This document shows, one piece after another, positions 1 to 11,986 of a DNA stretch of 64,000 nucleotides (the stretch's first letter is position 1; each line of letters opens with the position of its first letter). Both the position numbers and the translations under genes were made by a program. The notes beneath the pieces were generated by a model, which saw nothing but the letters and a program-made list of their open reading frames with translations, did no database searches and was not told the DNA's origin. Source of the DNA: Vigna angularis (Eukaryota; Streptophyta; Magnoliopsida; Fabales; Fabaceae); NCBI RefSeq assembly GCF_016808095.1, contig NC_068976.1, positions 2,314,001 through 2,378,000 on the forward strand. The letters are read 5' to 3'.

Positions 1-255
1 TAACAATCTCCCCCTTTTTGATGATGATCAAAAACTCCTTGATTTAAAGCTTTTGGTAATAATCTGTATTTAAAACACAACTTATGGAAGAAAGAGTGCA
101 TTAGTGAATGAGCACAAATAGCACAAATAGGCAAATAAGCTTTAAACATTTTCTCCCCCTTTTTGATCATAATTAAAAAGTTGTGTTTGATGTTCTCCCC
201 ATAAGATAATACTCCCCCTTAATAAAAGCATGTATGCATATTATCTGATACCAAT

Positions 256-1325
256 TGTCAGAAGCGGCTGCAGCGGAATGGTTAGCGTGGAATAACAAAC
301 CAAGAGGGGGGGGGGGGGTGAATTGGTTCTTACTAAAAACGTGTGCCTTAAAAATTTCTACTCAATTAAACTTACTTAGCAGATAATAAAGACAATAAAG
401 TAGAGTAAGGTTGAGAGAAATTTGCACAGATGATTTTATCCTGGTTCGGATCTTACCAATCCTACGTCCAGTCGCTTATCTCAAAACAAGATAAACAGTT
501 TCACTAACACAAAACAATTACAAACTACAATCACAAAGATACAATTTGTAAAAGTTTAGAAACCACCTCTCTTGATGCCACAAGAGATGAGACAACACCT
601 CCTTTGAATCTTCACAAAGGATGAAACACTTCCTCCGAATACTTCACGAAGGATGAACACCTCCTCCGAATACTTCACGAAGGATGAACTTCCTCTTCCA
701 GACACCTCCTTAGACACACCAAGGATGAACCAGCTATTCCTCTATCACCGTAGCAGTATATCACCAACTCTACAGACAGAGTTTCCTTAGCTGAGCAAGA
801 GCACACAATTCTCAAGAGTTTCTGAGTATTTGAGCACAAGGGAAGAGTTTCTCAAGTTCTTGTTGAGAGGAAATGAGAGTCTATTTATAGACTCATCCAA
901 AGACTCTTCCATTTTTCGTTTTCAGCCTTTCTTACTGTGTTAATCGATTAGCTACAGTGGTTAATCGATTAACACTCCAACGGATAGTCCAACGGCTCTA
1001 AAAACGGCTAGTTTTTCAAACGGTTACTGTGTTAATCGATTAACACCCTCTGTTAATCGATTAGCGTTAATCGATTAACACCCTCTGTTAATCGATTAGC
1101 TACAGTGTTTTGCTACAGTACATTGCTACAGTAATGTGCTACAGTATTGTGCTACAGTAATTTTACAAAACACTTTCTTTTTCTAATCTAAGTCCTATAC
1201 ATATTTCTAAGAGTATTACAAAAGCTTTCCATAGCAATACAAGTCTTCATAACATCTTGAATCTTGATTTCTTCTTGACTTGATTTGGACATCATCAAAA
1301 CTTCATTTTCATAATTTTGCTAACA
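256..1325 (-). repeat. LTR, 1070 bp, of the copia-type element
   Basis: Starts TGTCAG and ends GCTAACA (5'-TG...CA-3'), flanked on the left by the primer-binding site. A poly-G run lies at 305-318, and imperfect repeats built on cctccgaatacttcacgaagg lie at 598-700. A cluster of palindromic motifs occupies the transcription-control part. The overall layout matches the LTR at 11048-11986 although most of the sequence differs, so the two are cousins rather than copies. Confidence 0.75.
938..1162. repeat. cluster of TTAATCGATTAA palindromes plus tgctacagt repeats
   Basis: Six copies of gTTAATCGATTA(a/g)c lie at irregular spacing between 940 and 1100, followed by five copies of a tgctacagt motif up to 1162. 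They lie inside the LTR. A similar but not identical cluster (ATAATCGATTAT) is in the LTRs of the 11-15 kb element. Confidence 0.85.
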
Positions 1326-3100
1326 GAATTGGCAAAAGCTAGGCTTTTAGATGATGACATTTTCCTGGGTAAAGTTATAGATAAACCTAGTAAATTCATG
1401 ACGGGACATTGTAAAGAGGACAAGGATGTTTTTTGATGAGGCAGAGAAAGGAGTTTCAGAGCTGAACCCTGCTAGCAGATGGCCAGTGTGGGCATCCACA
1501 AAGTCAGTTCAGCTAACATGCACACTAAGTACAACAAAATCTATCTAAGGGTAATCTAAAAATCCACTAAGTTGTCTAAAACAGTTTTTAATGTTCATCT
1601 AACACAACTAAGAAGTACTTCTTTAGGTGAAATTCAAATCAAATTTACAACGAAAAGCCAAACAATTTAAACTACTACTAAACTAAGTCAGTGAAATCTA
1701 TCAATTTAAGACACTACACTAATAATGGTCTAAAAACAACTAATTAGCACAGGAAGTGTTGATCATCAATATCATCAAGACTAACGTCACAAAGTTGTGG
1801 TGATGCCAAGTTTTTCTAAATTTTATCTAAAATAGAGTGGCACTTCTAAATTACTTCTAAACATTTAACAGTAGTAGAACTTGGTGGAACATCCTTCAAC
1901 ACCACATAACCAGATTTGGAGCTAAGACTATCTCTTTCAGCTGCTGCCACTGAAAACAGTGGCAAGTTCTAGTAATTGTAATGCTTTTGTTTACAATTAT
2001 GATTTGAAAACACACATATAACTTGAGGGATGCATTATCTTGAGGGATATTAATTTTATTTTAGATATTGGTCATGCAGAATATATTGTTTTGGTTTATC
2101 TTGAGGGATGCATTATCTTGAGGAATCATTACTCAGGCTCTTTTCTTTGCTTTGAGATATCATATAACAACATAGTATTAATTTGCCTGTTGTCATGGAC
2201 AAACAATGATTGATTAGCATAATGAATAGATGAGCAGTATAGTGTGACTTAAGGAAATTTACCCTTCATCTTTTGACAAAATTCTTTTCTTTTGGGCAAA
2301 AATACATGCCCTGTGGCAGCAGATTTCCAGACTCAAAGTTTTGAATTTATACCACTCCACCCAATTCTACCCACATGATCAGGAAATGAATTATATCTTA
2401 GTTAGGAAATGAATTATATCTTATTTTAACTTATGCTTCGGCAAGGTTGAGGACATTGTTAGTATACATTTTGCGTGTTAGTGGTCTATTGTTAAGAATA
2501 TTTGTTCATGTCATCTTTGGTATTCTATATGATCTACGAAGCATAAATTTTGCTAATATTTTTGTGTGGTTATTGTGTCAGTGTTGTCTCTGTTTGTGTT
2601 CCAACCTCGTCACATTCAACAACTTGAACTTCATCTCTGGCTTAATATTATTTTGCTTAAATTTTTTATTAGTTTCTCCATCATCCTCTATATATTCTTA
2701 ATCACTGAAATCTTTTACCTTTGTCATTGTTGGACTGCTTTATTATTAGTAAATTTGTTGATTATTGGGAAGTTATTTGAGACATTGGATTCGGCATATT
2801 GATAGTACGTTATTTTTCTTGTTATATGTGGTTATTTGACTTCAAATTGTTATGACAGGTTTCTTACTGCTAACATGTAACCTTATTTCATGTAATGAAA
2901 TCATACAATACTTCCCTATATACCCAACACAAATTCAACAGGATTTCGAAACCTAATTAATCAAAGAAACAATGATTAAAAACTCAGAACACAAGACAGT
3001 AAAGGATAACGATGAACAACATGTGAATTGAAGACAACTAATAACAGCCATACAGATCAACACAACACTGAATCAAACAAAGACAGAATTGTAATAGTCC
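1326..3100. other. no gene recognised
   Basis: AT-rich intergenic DNA. A short open stretch follows the LTR directly (1326-1434, + strand) but resembles no family I know. Direct repeats of ttgagggatgcattatcttgagg lie near 2023-2125. No tRNA, rRNA or transposon end could be supported here. Confidence 0.5.
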
Positions 3101-3114
3101 AAAGGAACTCACTC

Positions 3115-3299
3115 ACCTTTGCTTCCTTCACTAAGGGCCTTCGTAACTCCAAATAGTATATGTCTTCGTCCTTAATACGAGTAACAATCTTCTTAAACCG
3201 CCACACAGTACCCTCAATGGATGCTTCCTAACACTCCAACCACAGCTTGGGAGCCGAACCACAAATATGTAAAAAAAAACCAGATTAGGGTTCGACATT
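3115..3299 (-). other. possible exon remnant, unrecognised
   Basis: On the minus strand a reading frame runs about 48 codons, with one TAG, from about 3258 to 3115. It ends exactly at a strong splice donor (AAG|GTGAGTGAG). The encoded part has ordinary protein composition (EGTVWRFKKIVTRIKDED is typical). An ATG at about 3299 starts a very short peptide further upstream. I do not recognise the family. It lies left of a CACTA right end and could be a gene or transposon exon, but support is weak. Confidence 0.3.
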
Positions 3300-3775
3300 T
3301 TCACTATTTAAGGATTTCATCAATTGCTCAAAATTAGGATTTAATTACCAGATGAAAGTATTCTTTCCAACACCGAACCGAACCGAACAATGACGCCCAA
3401 CAACAGTGTTTGATGAAGGAGACAGCTCGAGAGAGAGGATGAAGAACCAGAGCGCGATGGACAACGAAAGTGGAAAGGGCTCGAGACAGGGACAACCACA
3501 GCTCCAGGCTTCGACAAAGAAAGCAATCAATAAAACAAGCTCAAAGCTTCCAACTCGCGATGGTCAAAAGATCAAAATGCTACTGCCACACTGCAACTCA
3601 GCTGCGACAGCTCAATGAAGAAAAGCAATCTCGTGATTGGGAGAATCGAAGGACAAGCAAGAGGGAGCATTTTAGGTTTTCTGGAGAAAGAGCTTTGTCG
3701 AGAAAGAAAGGGGAAACATTTCGAGAGAGAGCACATAGCATTTTAGGCAGACTTTCAATTTTTTAATTTTTTTTC

Positions 3776-3993
3776 CTTATATCCGTATGTATTATCAGCC
3801 GGTAAGATTTTAACCATTTTACATATGGATTTTATATACGGCAATTCCGTATGTAAATATTTTTTGTCATTATATACGGAATTTTCCGTATGTAGCTTAT
3901 CCGTATATCACATCCGTATATAATAAATATATTATATACGGATCTGAATCCGTATATACTGATCCGCAGATAACTGGCTAATTTCTTGTAGTG
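3776..3993. mobile_element. right end of a CACTA transposon (atatacgga subterminal repeats)
   Basis: The segment ends ...ATTTCTTGTAGTG, the reverse complement of a CACTACAAGAAAT terminus typical of plant CACTA elements. The preceding 210 bases are packed with both orientations of a ccgtatata motif, as expected for transposase-binding subterminal repeats. No matching left end was found in the window, so the element is truncated or its left end has decayed. Confidence 0.65.
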
Positions 3994-4437
3994 ACTTAAA
4001 CAGAGTTTGTAAAATGCGCATCTTATGTGTCGCTACCAGTAAGGAGTTCATGTTGGCAATGTACGATGTATCTATCCAAGCTCGAAGGCGCCACTATAAA
4101 ACAGTTTCCAAATCATAACAATCAATTCACTTGTCAAAAACAACAAAGAAAGCGTTCATGTTTACGGTCTACTTACATTGTTATTACAGGATTCCATTTT
4201 AAACTCCAATAATAGCGTCTGTCAAATATTCACCTACAATACCAAAGGCTGATAAACTTACTATTACTCAAACTCCTTTAACACATAGATTACACAATCT
4301 AACTCACAATAAAAACGGGAAAACGAAACAAGCTTGTGGGTAAAAGAGCGGGATTTTTCGAAACCAGCTTCGCATCCAATGCCAATATATGTGGGTAAAA
4401 GAAGTATTTCTCCTCTCATTTCAATCAGTAAAGAAAT

Positions 4438-4692
4438 CTCCACCGTCACTGCTCTCCACCGTCACTGCCCTCCACTGCCGCTGCCCTCCACCACCGTTGC
4501 CCTCCACCACCGCTGCTCTCCACCACCGCTACTTTCCACCGCTGCTCTCCATCATCGTTGCTCTCCACCGTCACTGCCCTCCCGCCGCTGCCCTCCTGCC
4601 GCTGCCCTCCCGCCGCTGCCCTCCACCACCGCTTCCCTCCACCACCGCTGTCCTCTACCACCGTTCTCTCCACCACCGCTGCCCTCTACCAC
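4438..4692. repeat. imperfect minisatellite of ctccaccaccgctgcc units
   Basis: About 250 bases of short degenerate tandem repeats (ctccaccaccgctg, ctcccgccgctgcc). All forward and reverse frames stay open by composition alone and give proline- or glycine-rich translations. These are not taken as genes. Confidence 0.9.
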
Positions 4693-4923
4693 CGTTCTTT
4701 CCACCACATTGAAACGATTAGAAACATTTATCTTACAAATCTGAGAATTGCAGAAAAACTCTCCATGATTCACTATAATTTTAACTATTGAAAATAAATT
4801 GGTTGTTTGATACTTTGGAAACTAGTTTGTTACTCGCGTGATGCCGTTTTGGTGGTGGAGTTCGTGGAAATGGAAAAAAAAATTTACACAGCGACGAAGG
4901 AAGAGGAAGAAGATGAACCAGGT

Positions 4924-5157
4924 TGCGACATTTACCGACGGATTTACCGACGGCCAAAAGCCTTCGGTAATTACCGAAGGATTTACCAACGGCCAAAAGC
5001 CTTCGGTAATTACCGACGGCCAAAAATCCGTCGGTAAAGTTTACCGACAACGTTTTTACCGACGGTATTTTGGCCATCGGTAAATGCTAATTACCGACGG
5101 ATTTTATACATTACCGACGAATTATGACCGTCGGTAATTTCAATCATTCTTGTAGTG
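4924..5157. mobile_element. right end of a second CACTA transposon (ttaccgacgg subterminal repeats)
   Basis: At least ten copies of ttaccgacgg or its reverse complement ccgtcggtaa lie between 4924 and 5140. The segment ends CATTCTTGTAGTG, a CACTA-type terminus. No left end with the same subterminal repeat exists in the window. It is a different family from the one ending at 3993. Confidence 0.7.
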
Positions 5158-6132
5158 AAGCACATACATAAATGGCGAAACAATAAAGGGAAAAACACGG
5201 CTTTTCCATCAAAAAACCATAAATGGCGAAACGAATAAAGGGGAAAACACGGCTTTTCCATCAAAAAACCATGGTCAAATCTCCAAAAAACGAAAGCGAA
5301 CAACAACAACATACAATATACCTTGCGAATAACAGTCAACCCAACCAACCAAAGAACCAGGGCGACAGGCAAAAAACCACTCCTTTCAAGAAAATGTGAC
5401 AACGCTTACCCCTTCAATACACTTCCTCCCAACACTTCAATGGTGGACGGAGATAAACGACTTCAATGCCGGACTTTAGTAGTTGCAAACACGATTTCGG
5501 AGGTCAACAAAGACCATCTCGGTGGCGTCGCCAAAGTTCAGAATGGTGGAGGCAGAGTTTGGGAGTTCATATGATGGACCCAGAGTTTCGAATGAATAAC
5601 TTGGACACAGACAGTTTCGGAAAGAGAATGGGTTTCTTAGGCGCGAACTCGCGAACAGGTTATTCCAAAAATGCCCTCCAAATCAGGTTTTCTCCTTTTT
5701 AAAATTGCAATTAAAACAGCCAATCAAAGCAACCCACGTGTCGTTGTTAATTTGTTGTCAAATGGGCGTTTTCGAAGAAACGTTTTCCTAAGATAATATT
5801 CTTTTATAGAACCGCGTTGTGAGGTGAACGTAGAATCAAGGGAGTGTCGAAAAGACGTGTTTTAAAAGACGTGTTCCAGAAATTCTTCTGCAGCATAGTA
5901 CAACTCATTTTTCGTTTTTTTGTGCAAAGGGATCTGCTTGTTCTAAGCCACCGCAAGTTTTGGCTTGTAGCTGCAGATGAGAAGGAACCATATGCCAAGT
6001 TGGGTTCTGCTATATACAAAAGTTATTGAAGGTATCGAAATAAAAATGTAACTCCAGGTCTTCGAAATCCTTGTTCTTTTTACTCATTCCCGGACAGAGC
6101 AAAACCACTCCCAGTACCAGAAGGAATTCAAA
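5158..6132. other. no gene; upstream region of the dioxygenase
   Basis: It contains a direct duplication of about 51 bases (5170-5220 and 5222-5272, beginning aaatggcgaaac). Several short open frames have no recognisable product. The 5' flank and promoter of the dioxygenase gene must lie here, but I could not fix a transcription start. Confidence 0.4.
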
Positions 6133-8841
6133 ATGTTAAGCGTTAAGGAGTTAGTTGAATCCAACAGCGTGAGGTCTGTTCCCTCCAACTACATCAGCCT
6201 TAAAAGCCCCGAAGATTCCATGTTGTATGAAACAGAGAATATTCCTACCATTGATTTTTCTCAACTCACCTCTTCCAATCCCTTCGACCGCTCCAAGGCA
6301 ATCCAACAACTCGGCTATGCATGCCGCGATTGGGGTTTCTTTATGGTATTAGTGCATATTTAACCTTAAACCTTGCATATTTTAACTTGTTTACACGTGC
6401 ATGTCGGAGTTTCTTTGCATGTATGAAACTTTCGTTGTCGTGCTAACTTTGAACTTCTTTATATAGCTAATAAATCACGGTGTTTCGGAGACACTAAGGG
6501 AGAAGATGCTTAGGGCAACGCAGAGCTTCTTTGATCTGAGTGAGGAAGAAAAAAAGGAGTACGCAGGAGAGAAGGTGCTTGATCCAATAAGATATGGGAC
6601 AAGCTTCAATGTGATGGTGGACAAGGCACTTTTCTGGAGAGATTTTCTCAAATGCCATGTTCACCCTCACCTTAATGTTCCTTCCAAACCCACTGGTTTT
6701 AGGTATACAAAAACAAATTCTACATTCTACACTTTCTTTTTTTCAAATCAAACACCACCCATTTAAGACAATTCAAGACAAGTAAAGGGTTAAAAGAAAA
6801 AATACCTCAAAAAATATTTTTTGATACTAATTTTTTTAGCTCTAAAAAAATTTCTAATTCTTTTTTAATATTAATTAATTTAAGCCTCTAAAATCATTGT
6901 TTCAAAAAAAATTTAAAATGAATTTTAAAATAAAATTATAATAAAATATTTAACTTTTAAATTTGTTTTAGATATAGCAAATCCTGGATTAGTATAAAAG
7001 TAGTAGAAAATAATACGGGTAGTGATTTGTTGATTGAATATTGTTTGCAGTGAGATTGTGGATGAATACATAAGAAAGAGCAGGGAAGTTGTTGGAGAGT
7101 TGCTGACAGGAATATGTGGAAGCTTGGGCCTTGAAGAAAATTACATACATGAAAAGTTGAATGTAGAGTTGGGGGCCCAGATGCTGATTGCCAACTTTTA
7201 CCCACCATGTCCTAAGCCTGAACTTACAATGGGCCTTCCTGCACATACAGACCATGGGCTTCTGACTCTTTTGCTGCAAAACCAGTTTTGTGGGCTTCAA
7301 ATTCAACACAAGGGCAAGTGGATTCCTGCCAACCCCTTACCCAACTCCTTTCTCGTTAACACTGGAGATCACCTTGAGGTAAAACAAAGTTCACAATTCA
7401 CATTAAAAAAAAATACTAAATGTCTTTCATAACAGATATGTCAGAGTAATAAATAAGATAGTTTAATTACATATTGTTTTGGATAAGTGCAATATCATGG
7501 TATTTAATATGTCGATATTGCAACTAGCTAATCATCATTAACAAATTTAAATACCTTTAAAAAATGTGTGATCAAAATAAAATTATTACTTTAGAAAATA
7601 TTAATTTGTGAACAATGGTTTAAAATTTAATTATATAAATTTTTATTTTTTTATTTTTTTATATATAAATAACTTTATTTTTCTTAATATTTGATTATAG
7701 AATTTTACTTGAATTATACTTTAAATTTATTTCTTTTGGAATTTATATTTTAAAAATTTACTTTAGGGGTTAAATGTATTTTTTGTTTATAAATTATTAT
7801 TACATTGTTTTGTCCTAAACTAAATACATACATATGTTGTCCATGTATTTTGTGAAAATTAAATAAAACATTCTTTCTAACAAATGATATATAGATGTTA
7901 TATTATAATTTATGGTTGAACTTCCTTTTATTACATGAACTATATTATAACATTTAATTGTTTTTTAAGAGGATATTTTACTACGACTTTTATAATATAT
8001 ATATATATATATATTTGTTTAAGAATAAAATATAATTTTCAATAATAACTTAAAAATATATATTTAATTCTTATATTTAATAAACTTATTTAAAATTAAA
8101 AAAAAATATATAAGTGAATATTCGAATAATCGTGACTTTAAAAAAATCTACGAATATTTTTAGCAAATATCCAATTTGTAATAATACTAGTAACGAGATA
8201 ATTTCTTTTAATAGAAAGGAGGATGGATATAAGAACTATCCGAACTCTATAGTCAAGATCTCTTTCCATTTCTAATTAATTAAAATTTATATTTAAAATT
8301 TATATGTATGATGATGGTCTTAAATTGTCACAAATTTTATCTTATTTAATAGTATATTATTTAAAACAAAATCATATACTTTTATTTTCCAACTATTACT
8401 TTCATGAGATGAGTTTCAAATACAGGGAAAAGGTTGATATTGAATTGCGATCATAAAATTTTGTTAAGTTGGGTGCAAAAGTAATTGTTAGCACTTATAT
8501 TCAAAGGCAAAAGAGAGTAGAAATTATTATTATTATTAGTAAAACTCTAAACTGATTTAAATTTAAAAACAAATGAGTGGATAATCTTCTGTGGTCAGAT
8601 ACTGACTAATGGGAAATACAAGAGCGTCCTTCATCGTGCAGTAGTGAACACAAAAGGCACAAGAATTTCCATTGCCACAGCACACGGAGCTCCGCTTGAT
8701 ACTATTGTGGGTCCTGCACCAGAGTTTATTGACTGTGATAATCCAGAAGCATATCGTGCCATTAAATATGGAGATTATATACAGTTTCAGCAAAGTCATG
8801 AACTCCACAGAAGGTCCTGCTTGGATCGTATTCGGATTTGA
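6133..8841 (+). CDS. 2-oxoglutarate/Fe(II)-dependent dioxygenase, four exons
   Basis: Exons read 6133-6345, 6467-6702, 7051-7378 and 8599-8841; all introns are GT...AG. The joined frame is 1020 nt (339 aa), normal for plant soluble 2-ODDs of the DOXC class. The N-terminal DIOX_N domain carries DWGFFM. The C-terminal jelly-roll keeps the iron ligands H215 and D217 (HTDHGLL) and H271 (VLHRAV), and the 2-oxoglutarate-binding R281-x-S283 (RISIA). Such enzymes hydroxylate or desaturate small molecules (flavonoids, hormones, salicylate) in the cytosol; the substrate here cannot be read from sequence. It resembles the 2-ODD19 / DMR6-like group more than the gibberellin or ACC oxidases (from memory of family motifs). 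Intron 3 is long (1220 bp) and AT-rich. No stops or frameshifts are seen, so the gene is probably functional. Confidence 0.93.
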
Positions 8842-9476
8842 ATGAAAAATGGTTGGGTAGCATTGTCTCAATTATTTTGTGCTTGTGTTTCAACATTTAG
8901 TTTCTATTTTAAAACTTGTACATTTGGGATATGATTTATATATGTGTAGGTCAAAATGCTTGCTGCACCAACTTGTCCATCCAGTTCAATAAATTTTATA
9001 TTTTAAAATATGAAATATAATTTGCTAATATTTTTATAATATAATTAATATATTTATGTTTGATTTTTCTACATGTAAAAATAAGATTATTTGGTTTAAA
9101 AAATGAAGAATTTGTCTTTTAATGTAATTCCAAAAATATTTAATAAAAATGTAAATTTTAATAAATATATTATTATAATATTTATATTAAAATTTAAATT
9201 CAGTGTCAGTTTGGAAAGAACAAAATTACTTCTTTTAAAAAATTAGAATTAAATTGAATCAAAATAACAAATATAGGAAATAAGATTAAATTAAACATAA
9301 GACATTGGGTGTGTGGTATTGACACATTTGTCTACCGCAAAATTAAATTCTGATTTTCCTTTTAGATGATGGCCCTATTCATGAGAATGATTAAATACAT
9401 GTTCTCTTTTGGATCGAGACTTTCCACATGGTAATGGTCACTGAATCCTTTTAGATAAAGACCATATTATAAGAAA
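8842..9476. other. no gene; 3' flank of dioxygenase
   Basis: AT-rich. The last 70 bases (9408-9476) contain one copy of the degenerate repeat (ggatcgagac...ggtaatggtcactgaatcc) that recurs around 10.7-10.9 kb and 15.2-16.2 kb. Confidence 0.5.
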
Positions 9477-10639
9477 GGCTTAATACCACTTTTGGTCCCT
9501 CCAAAGAGCGGTTGTGTTCAAAATGGTCCTACCTTTTTTAAAAAGTAACAAATGATCCCAATTTTTGAAAAAACGAGTCAAGTTAATCATTTTTGTTTAC
9601 GGCATCAAAAATGAAACGGTGTAGTTGCCCCCTGCACAAAACTTAATAACATGTCAATTTTATGTGATTGTGTGGCAGTGTTAGGTTTATTGATGTGTAA
9701 AATTAAAATTGGGAGAAAATAAATTGAGTACGTGGCAATGTACTGTGAGAGAGGTTAAAAAAAAGAGGGGCTTAGGGTTAGAATGAAAATCGCGATTTGG
9801 GATTAAACATTGTGGTGAAAGTTGTGTTGAAATTGGGGTGAGTGTTTATCTCGTTGAGGCGGAAGGTTTTCTCATTCTTATCCGTATCAAATTTGAAGGT
9901 TTCCTCTAAAGGGTTTTAGTAGCCATTAATATTTGTTTTGTCCCATTTGGAGGATGAACATGACATACACGAGATTGTTTTTTTTTGTTTAAAAGATGTC
10001 AGCTTTGATTTCGTCTAGGTTAAGCCATTTGGTTTCCAAACTGAAACTGAAGCTGAGAACATAAGCAAATCTAATAAGGTTAAGCCATTTGGTTCACCCA
10101 GTGAGAATCTCAAGAACAAAGGAAAGCCCTTTGACACTAATGAAAAGAAGAAGAAAGCATTTAGGGTTGTAGAAAAACAACAAATGGAGTTTTCCCCTTT
10201 TGCTGCAAAGTCATTTTCAGAACTTGGGCTCCCACATGTGTTGATTGAGAGGCTAGAGGAGGAGTGTTTTACTGTTCCGACTAAAGTTTAGTCTGGTGCA
10301 ATTCCCTCCATTCTGAACAACTGTGTTGATCAAGTGTAGACCCAAGCTTAAATTCAGCAAAGACTGAGCATCAGTTAATCATTGTTTCTTTAACTGTGCC
10401 TTTTTTTTATCACAATTTTAATCTTAGTGTCACGCAACTCTCACACAATAAGATAAATTGGGCACGTCATTAAGTTTTGTCCAGAGGACAACTGTACCGT
10501 TTAAGTTTTGATGCCGTTAGCAAAAAGGATTAACTTGACCAATTTTTTCAAAAGTTGGAATCATTTGTTACTTTTTAAAAAAGGTAGGACCATTTTGAAC
10601 ACAACCTCTCTTTCGATAGACCAAAAAAGATATTAAACC
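9477..10639. mobile_element. non-autonomous Mutator-type element carrying a gene fragment (Pack-MULE)
   Basis: Long terminal inverted repeats start GGCTTAATA at 9477 and end TATTAAACC at 10639. The arms align for over 120 bases, including ggttgtgttcaaaatggtcc and the acctttttt/aaaaaggt blocks. Flanks tataagaaa (9468-9476) and tgtaagaat (10640-10648) match at 7 of 9 positions, fitting a decayed 9-bp Mutator target duplication. No transposase is present. The interior holds a helicase-derived coding fragment. Confidence 0.8.
10017..10340 (+). pseudogene. captured fragment of a DEAD-box RNA helicase gene (RH47-like)
   Basis: A plus-strand frame reads a lysine-rich N-terminal segment and then FSELGLPHVLIERLEEE, a phenylalanine-led Q-motif region of a DEAD-box helicase. 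It reaches the position of the conserved Q in motif Q. That codon is TAG (10289-10291) where CAG is expected. The following residues (SGAIPSILNN) continue the match and then diverge before motif I (Walker A). I recall the closest match as plant organellar helicase 47, but this rests on memory. No helicase motor motifs are present, so the fragment cannot act as a helicase. Confidence 0.72.
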
Positions 10640-10912
10640 TGTAAGAATTCTAAAAGAAAAAGTTTATTTTATTAGGACCCTCCACATAGTAATGATCAAA
10701 TGAATCTCTTAGATAGAAACCTTTTTTTTCAAAAATGGTTAAATTTCGTGTTTTATTGTGTATTGAGACCTTTTCAGACACAACCCTTTGTGTGGGAATG
10801 TTAAAATTTATGAGTTCTATTTTCGGATCAATATGTTCTACATGGGAATAGTCATCGAATGCTTTTGGATAATAGCTCTCTCCTCGAGAATTTTCAAATT
10901 CCATTTTTTTAA
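10640..10912. repeat. copies of a degenerate interspersed/tandem unit
   Basis: Two diverged units (10672-10722, 10825-10880) read ggatc/ggaccc...ct(c/a)catggtaatggtca...gaatccttttagata. Further units lie at 9410, 15253, 15413, 15955, 16044 and 16187. They look like remains of one tandem array later broken up by transposon insertions. Confidence 0.55.
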
Positions 10913-11047
10913 GGCTTAATATCCTATTTTGTCCCTAGTTTCGCTCGCAAATGTCAAATTAGTCCATCTTTTAAAAAATTCGTCAATTACGTCCTCACTT
11001 AATAAAATTTGCATCAATGAAATCTCTTCCGTTAAATCCGTACAAAC

Positions 11048-11986
11048 TGTCGGAACAATCGGTACCGTTATAGAGTTGCGCAGCGGAATAAAATATAGAT
11101 AGTGGAAAGCGTGTAACGATCACAACACAAGTTAAAATAATCAGTTTCAAAAATTGATTTTCTTAGTGAACTTTTATCGAACGGTTGATGTGCTAAGAGT
11201 TTAGGGATAAAGAAAATCAACACAGAATTTTTATCCTAGTTCGAATCAAAAGATTCTACGTCCAGTCGTTAATCACTATAAATAGTGATTAACCTTTTTC
11301 ACTAAAAATATGGTTTGCAGATTACAATCAGATAATCAAAATAAGCAAGGAATAGAAAACACATTCCTTCGACAAACGAACGGAAGAACCTGCTCAGCCA
11401 ACTTGAAGAGAACCGCTCCGACCTTTGACACACTAAACGCGAGCTTCTCCTATTCACAAGACCAGGCAAGAGCACTCTATCACTTTGAGAACTTCCTCAG
11501 ACAAACTGTATTCTCAAAATGGCATAGATCCTTTTCACTCACAGAGAGCTTCCCTTAGGCACAAAGCTCTAATACTCTCAATTGAAAAGTTCTTTCTAAG
11601 AGCTGTGAAGACCTCTATTTATAAGCCTAGTTTCGTGCATGGTCAAAAACTGAAAAGACATCTCCCAACTGCCACTGATAATCGATTATCAAAAGTGATA
11701 ATCGATTATTTGTGTCCGTTATGGGTTTTTCAAAAAAGTGATAATCGATTATATGATGTGATAATCGATTATTCCTGTATGACTCTGTGATAATCGATTA
11801 TTGTCATTCCATAATCGATTATTGCAGTTAAAAATGCAAGTTTACAAAGTTTACAAGAATTTCCTAATACATTTAATCTCTACAAATTGCTTTTAACTAA
11901 TTCTAATATCTTCTTCAACTAAAACTTCTTGCAGCATCATCAAAACAAATTTCTTCAAGATTTACCAATACTCCGTATTGGTAACA
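11048..11986 (-). repeat. LTR (3' LTR in element sense), 939 bp
   Basis: Starts TGTCGGAACAATCGG and ends TATTGGTAACA. Five ATAATCGATTAT palindromes lie between 11685 and 11826. Confidence 0.92.

Larger units (their letters stand above)
1..1325 (-). mobile_element. copia-type LTR element with a ~250-bp internal domain (left LTR cut off by window edge)
   Basis: Positions 1-5 (taaca) look like the end of one LTR, followed at 6-20 by a pyrimidine run that on the minus strand is a polypurine tract (AAAAAGGGGGAGAT). The same junction occurs in the complete element at 11048-15034. Positions 244-253 on the minus strand read TGGTATCAGA, the usual initiator-tRNA-Met primer site, directly beside the LTR at 256-1325. 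Only about 250 bases lie between the two signals and they hold no gag or pol. This is either a TRIM-like non-autonomous element or a large internal deletion. The left LTR lies outside the window, so completeness cannot be judged. Confidence 0.7.

Noticed and set aside
2447..2802. Two hydrophobic plus-strand open frames
   Set aside because: Cysteine/leucine-rich translation of T-rich DNA with no family resemblance or gene signals.
4334..4791. Overlapping proline/histidine-rich and glycine-rich open frames on both strands
   Set aside because: They are translations of the ctccaccaccgctg minisatellite; openness comes from composition, not selection.
11310..11790. Plus-strand frames repeated at 14358-14838
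   Set aside because: They lie inside the two LTR copies and read opposite to the element; repeated only because LTRs are duplicated.
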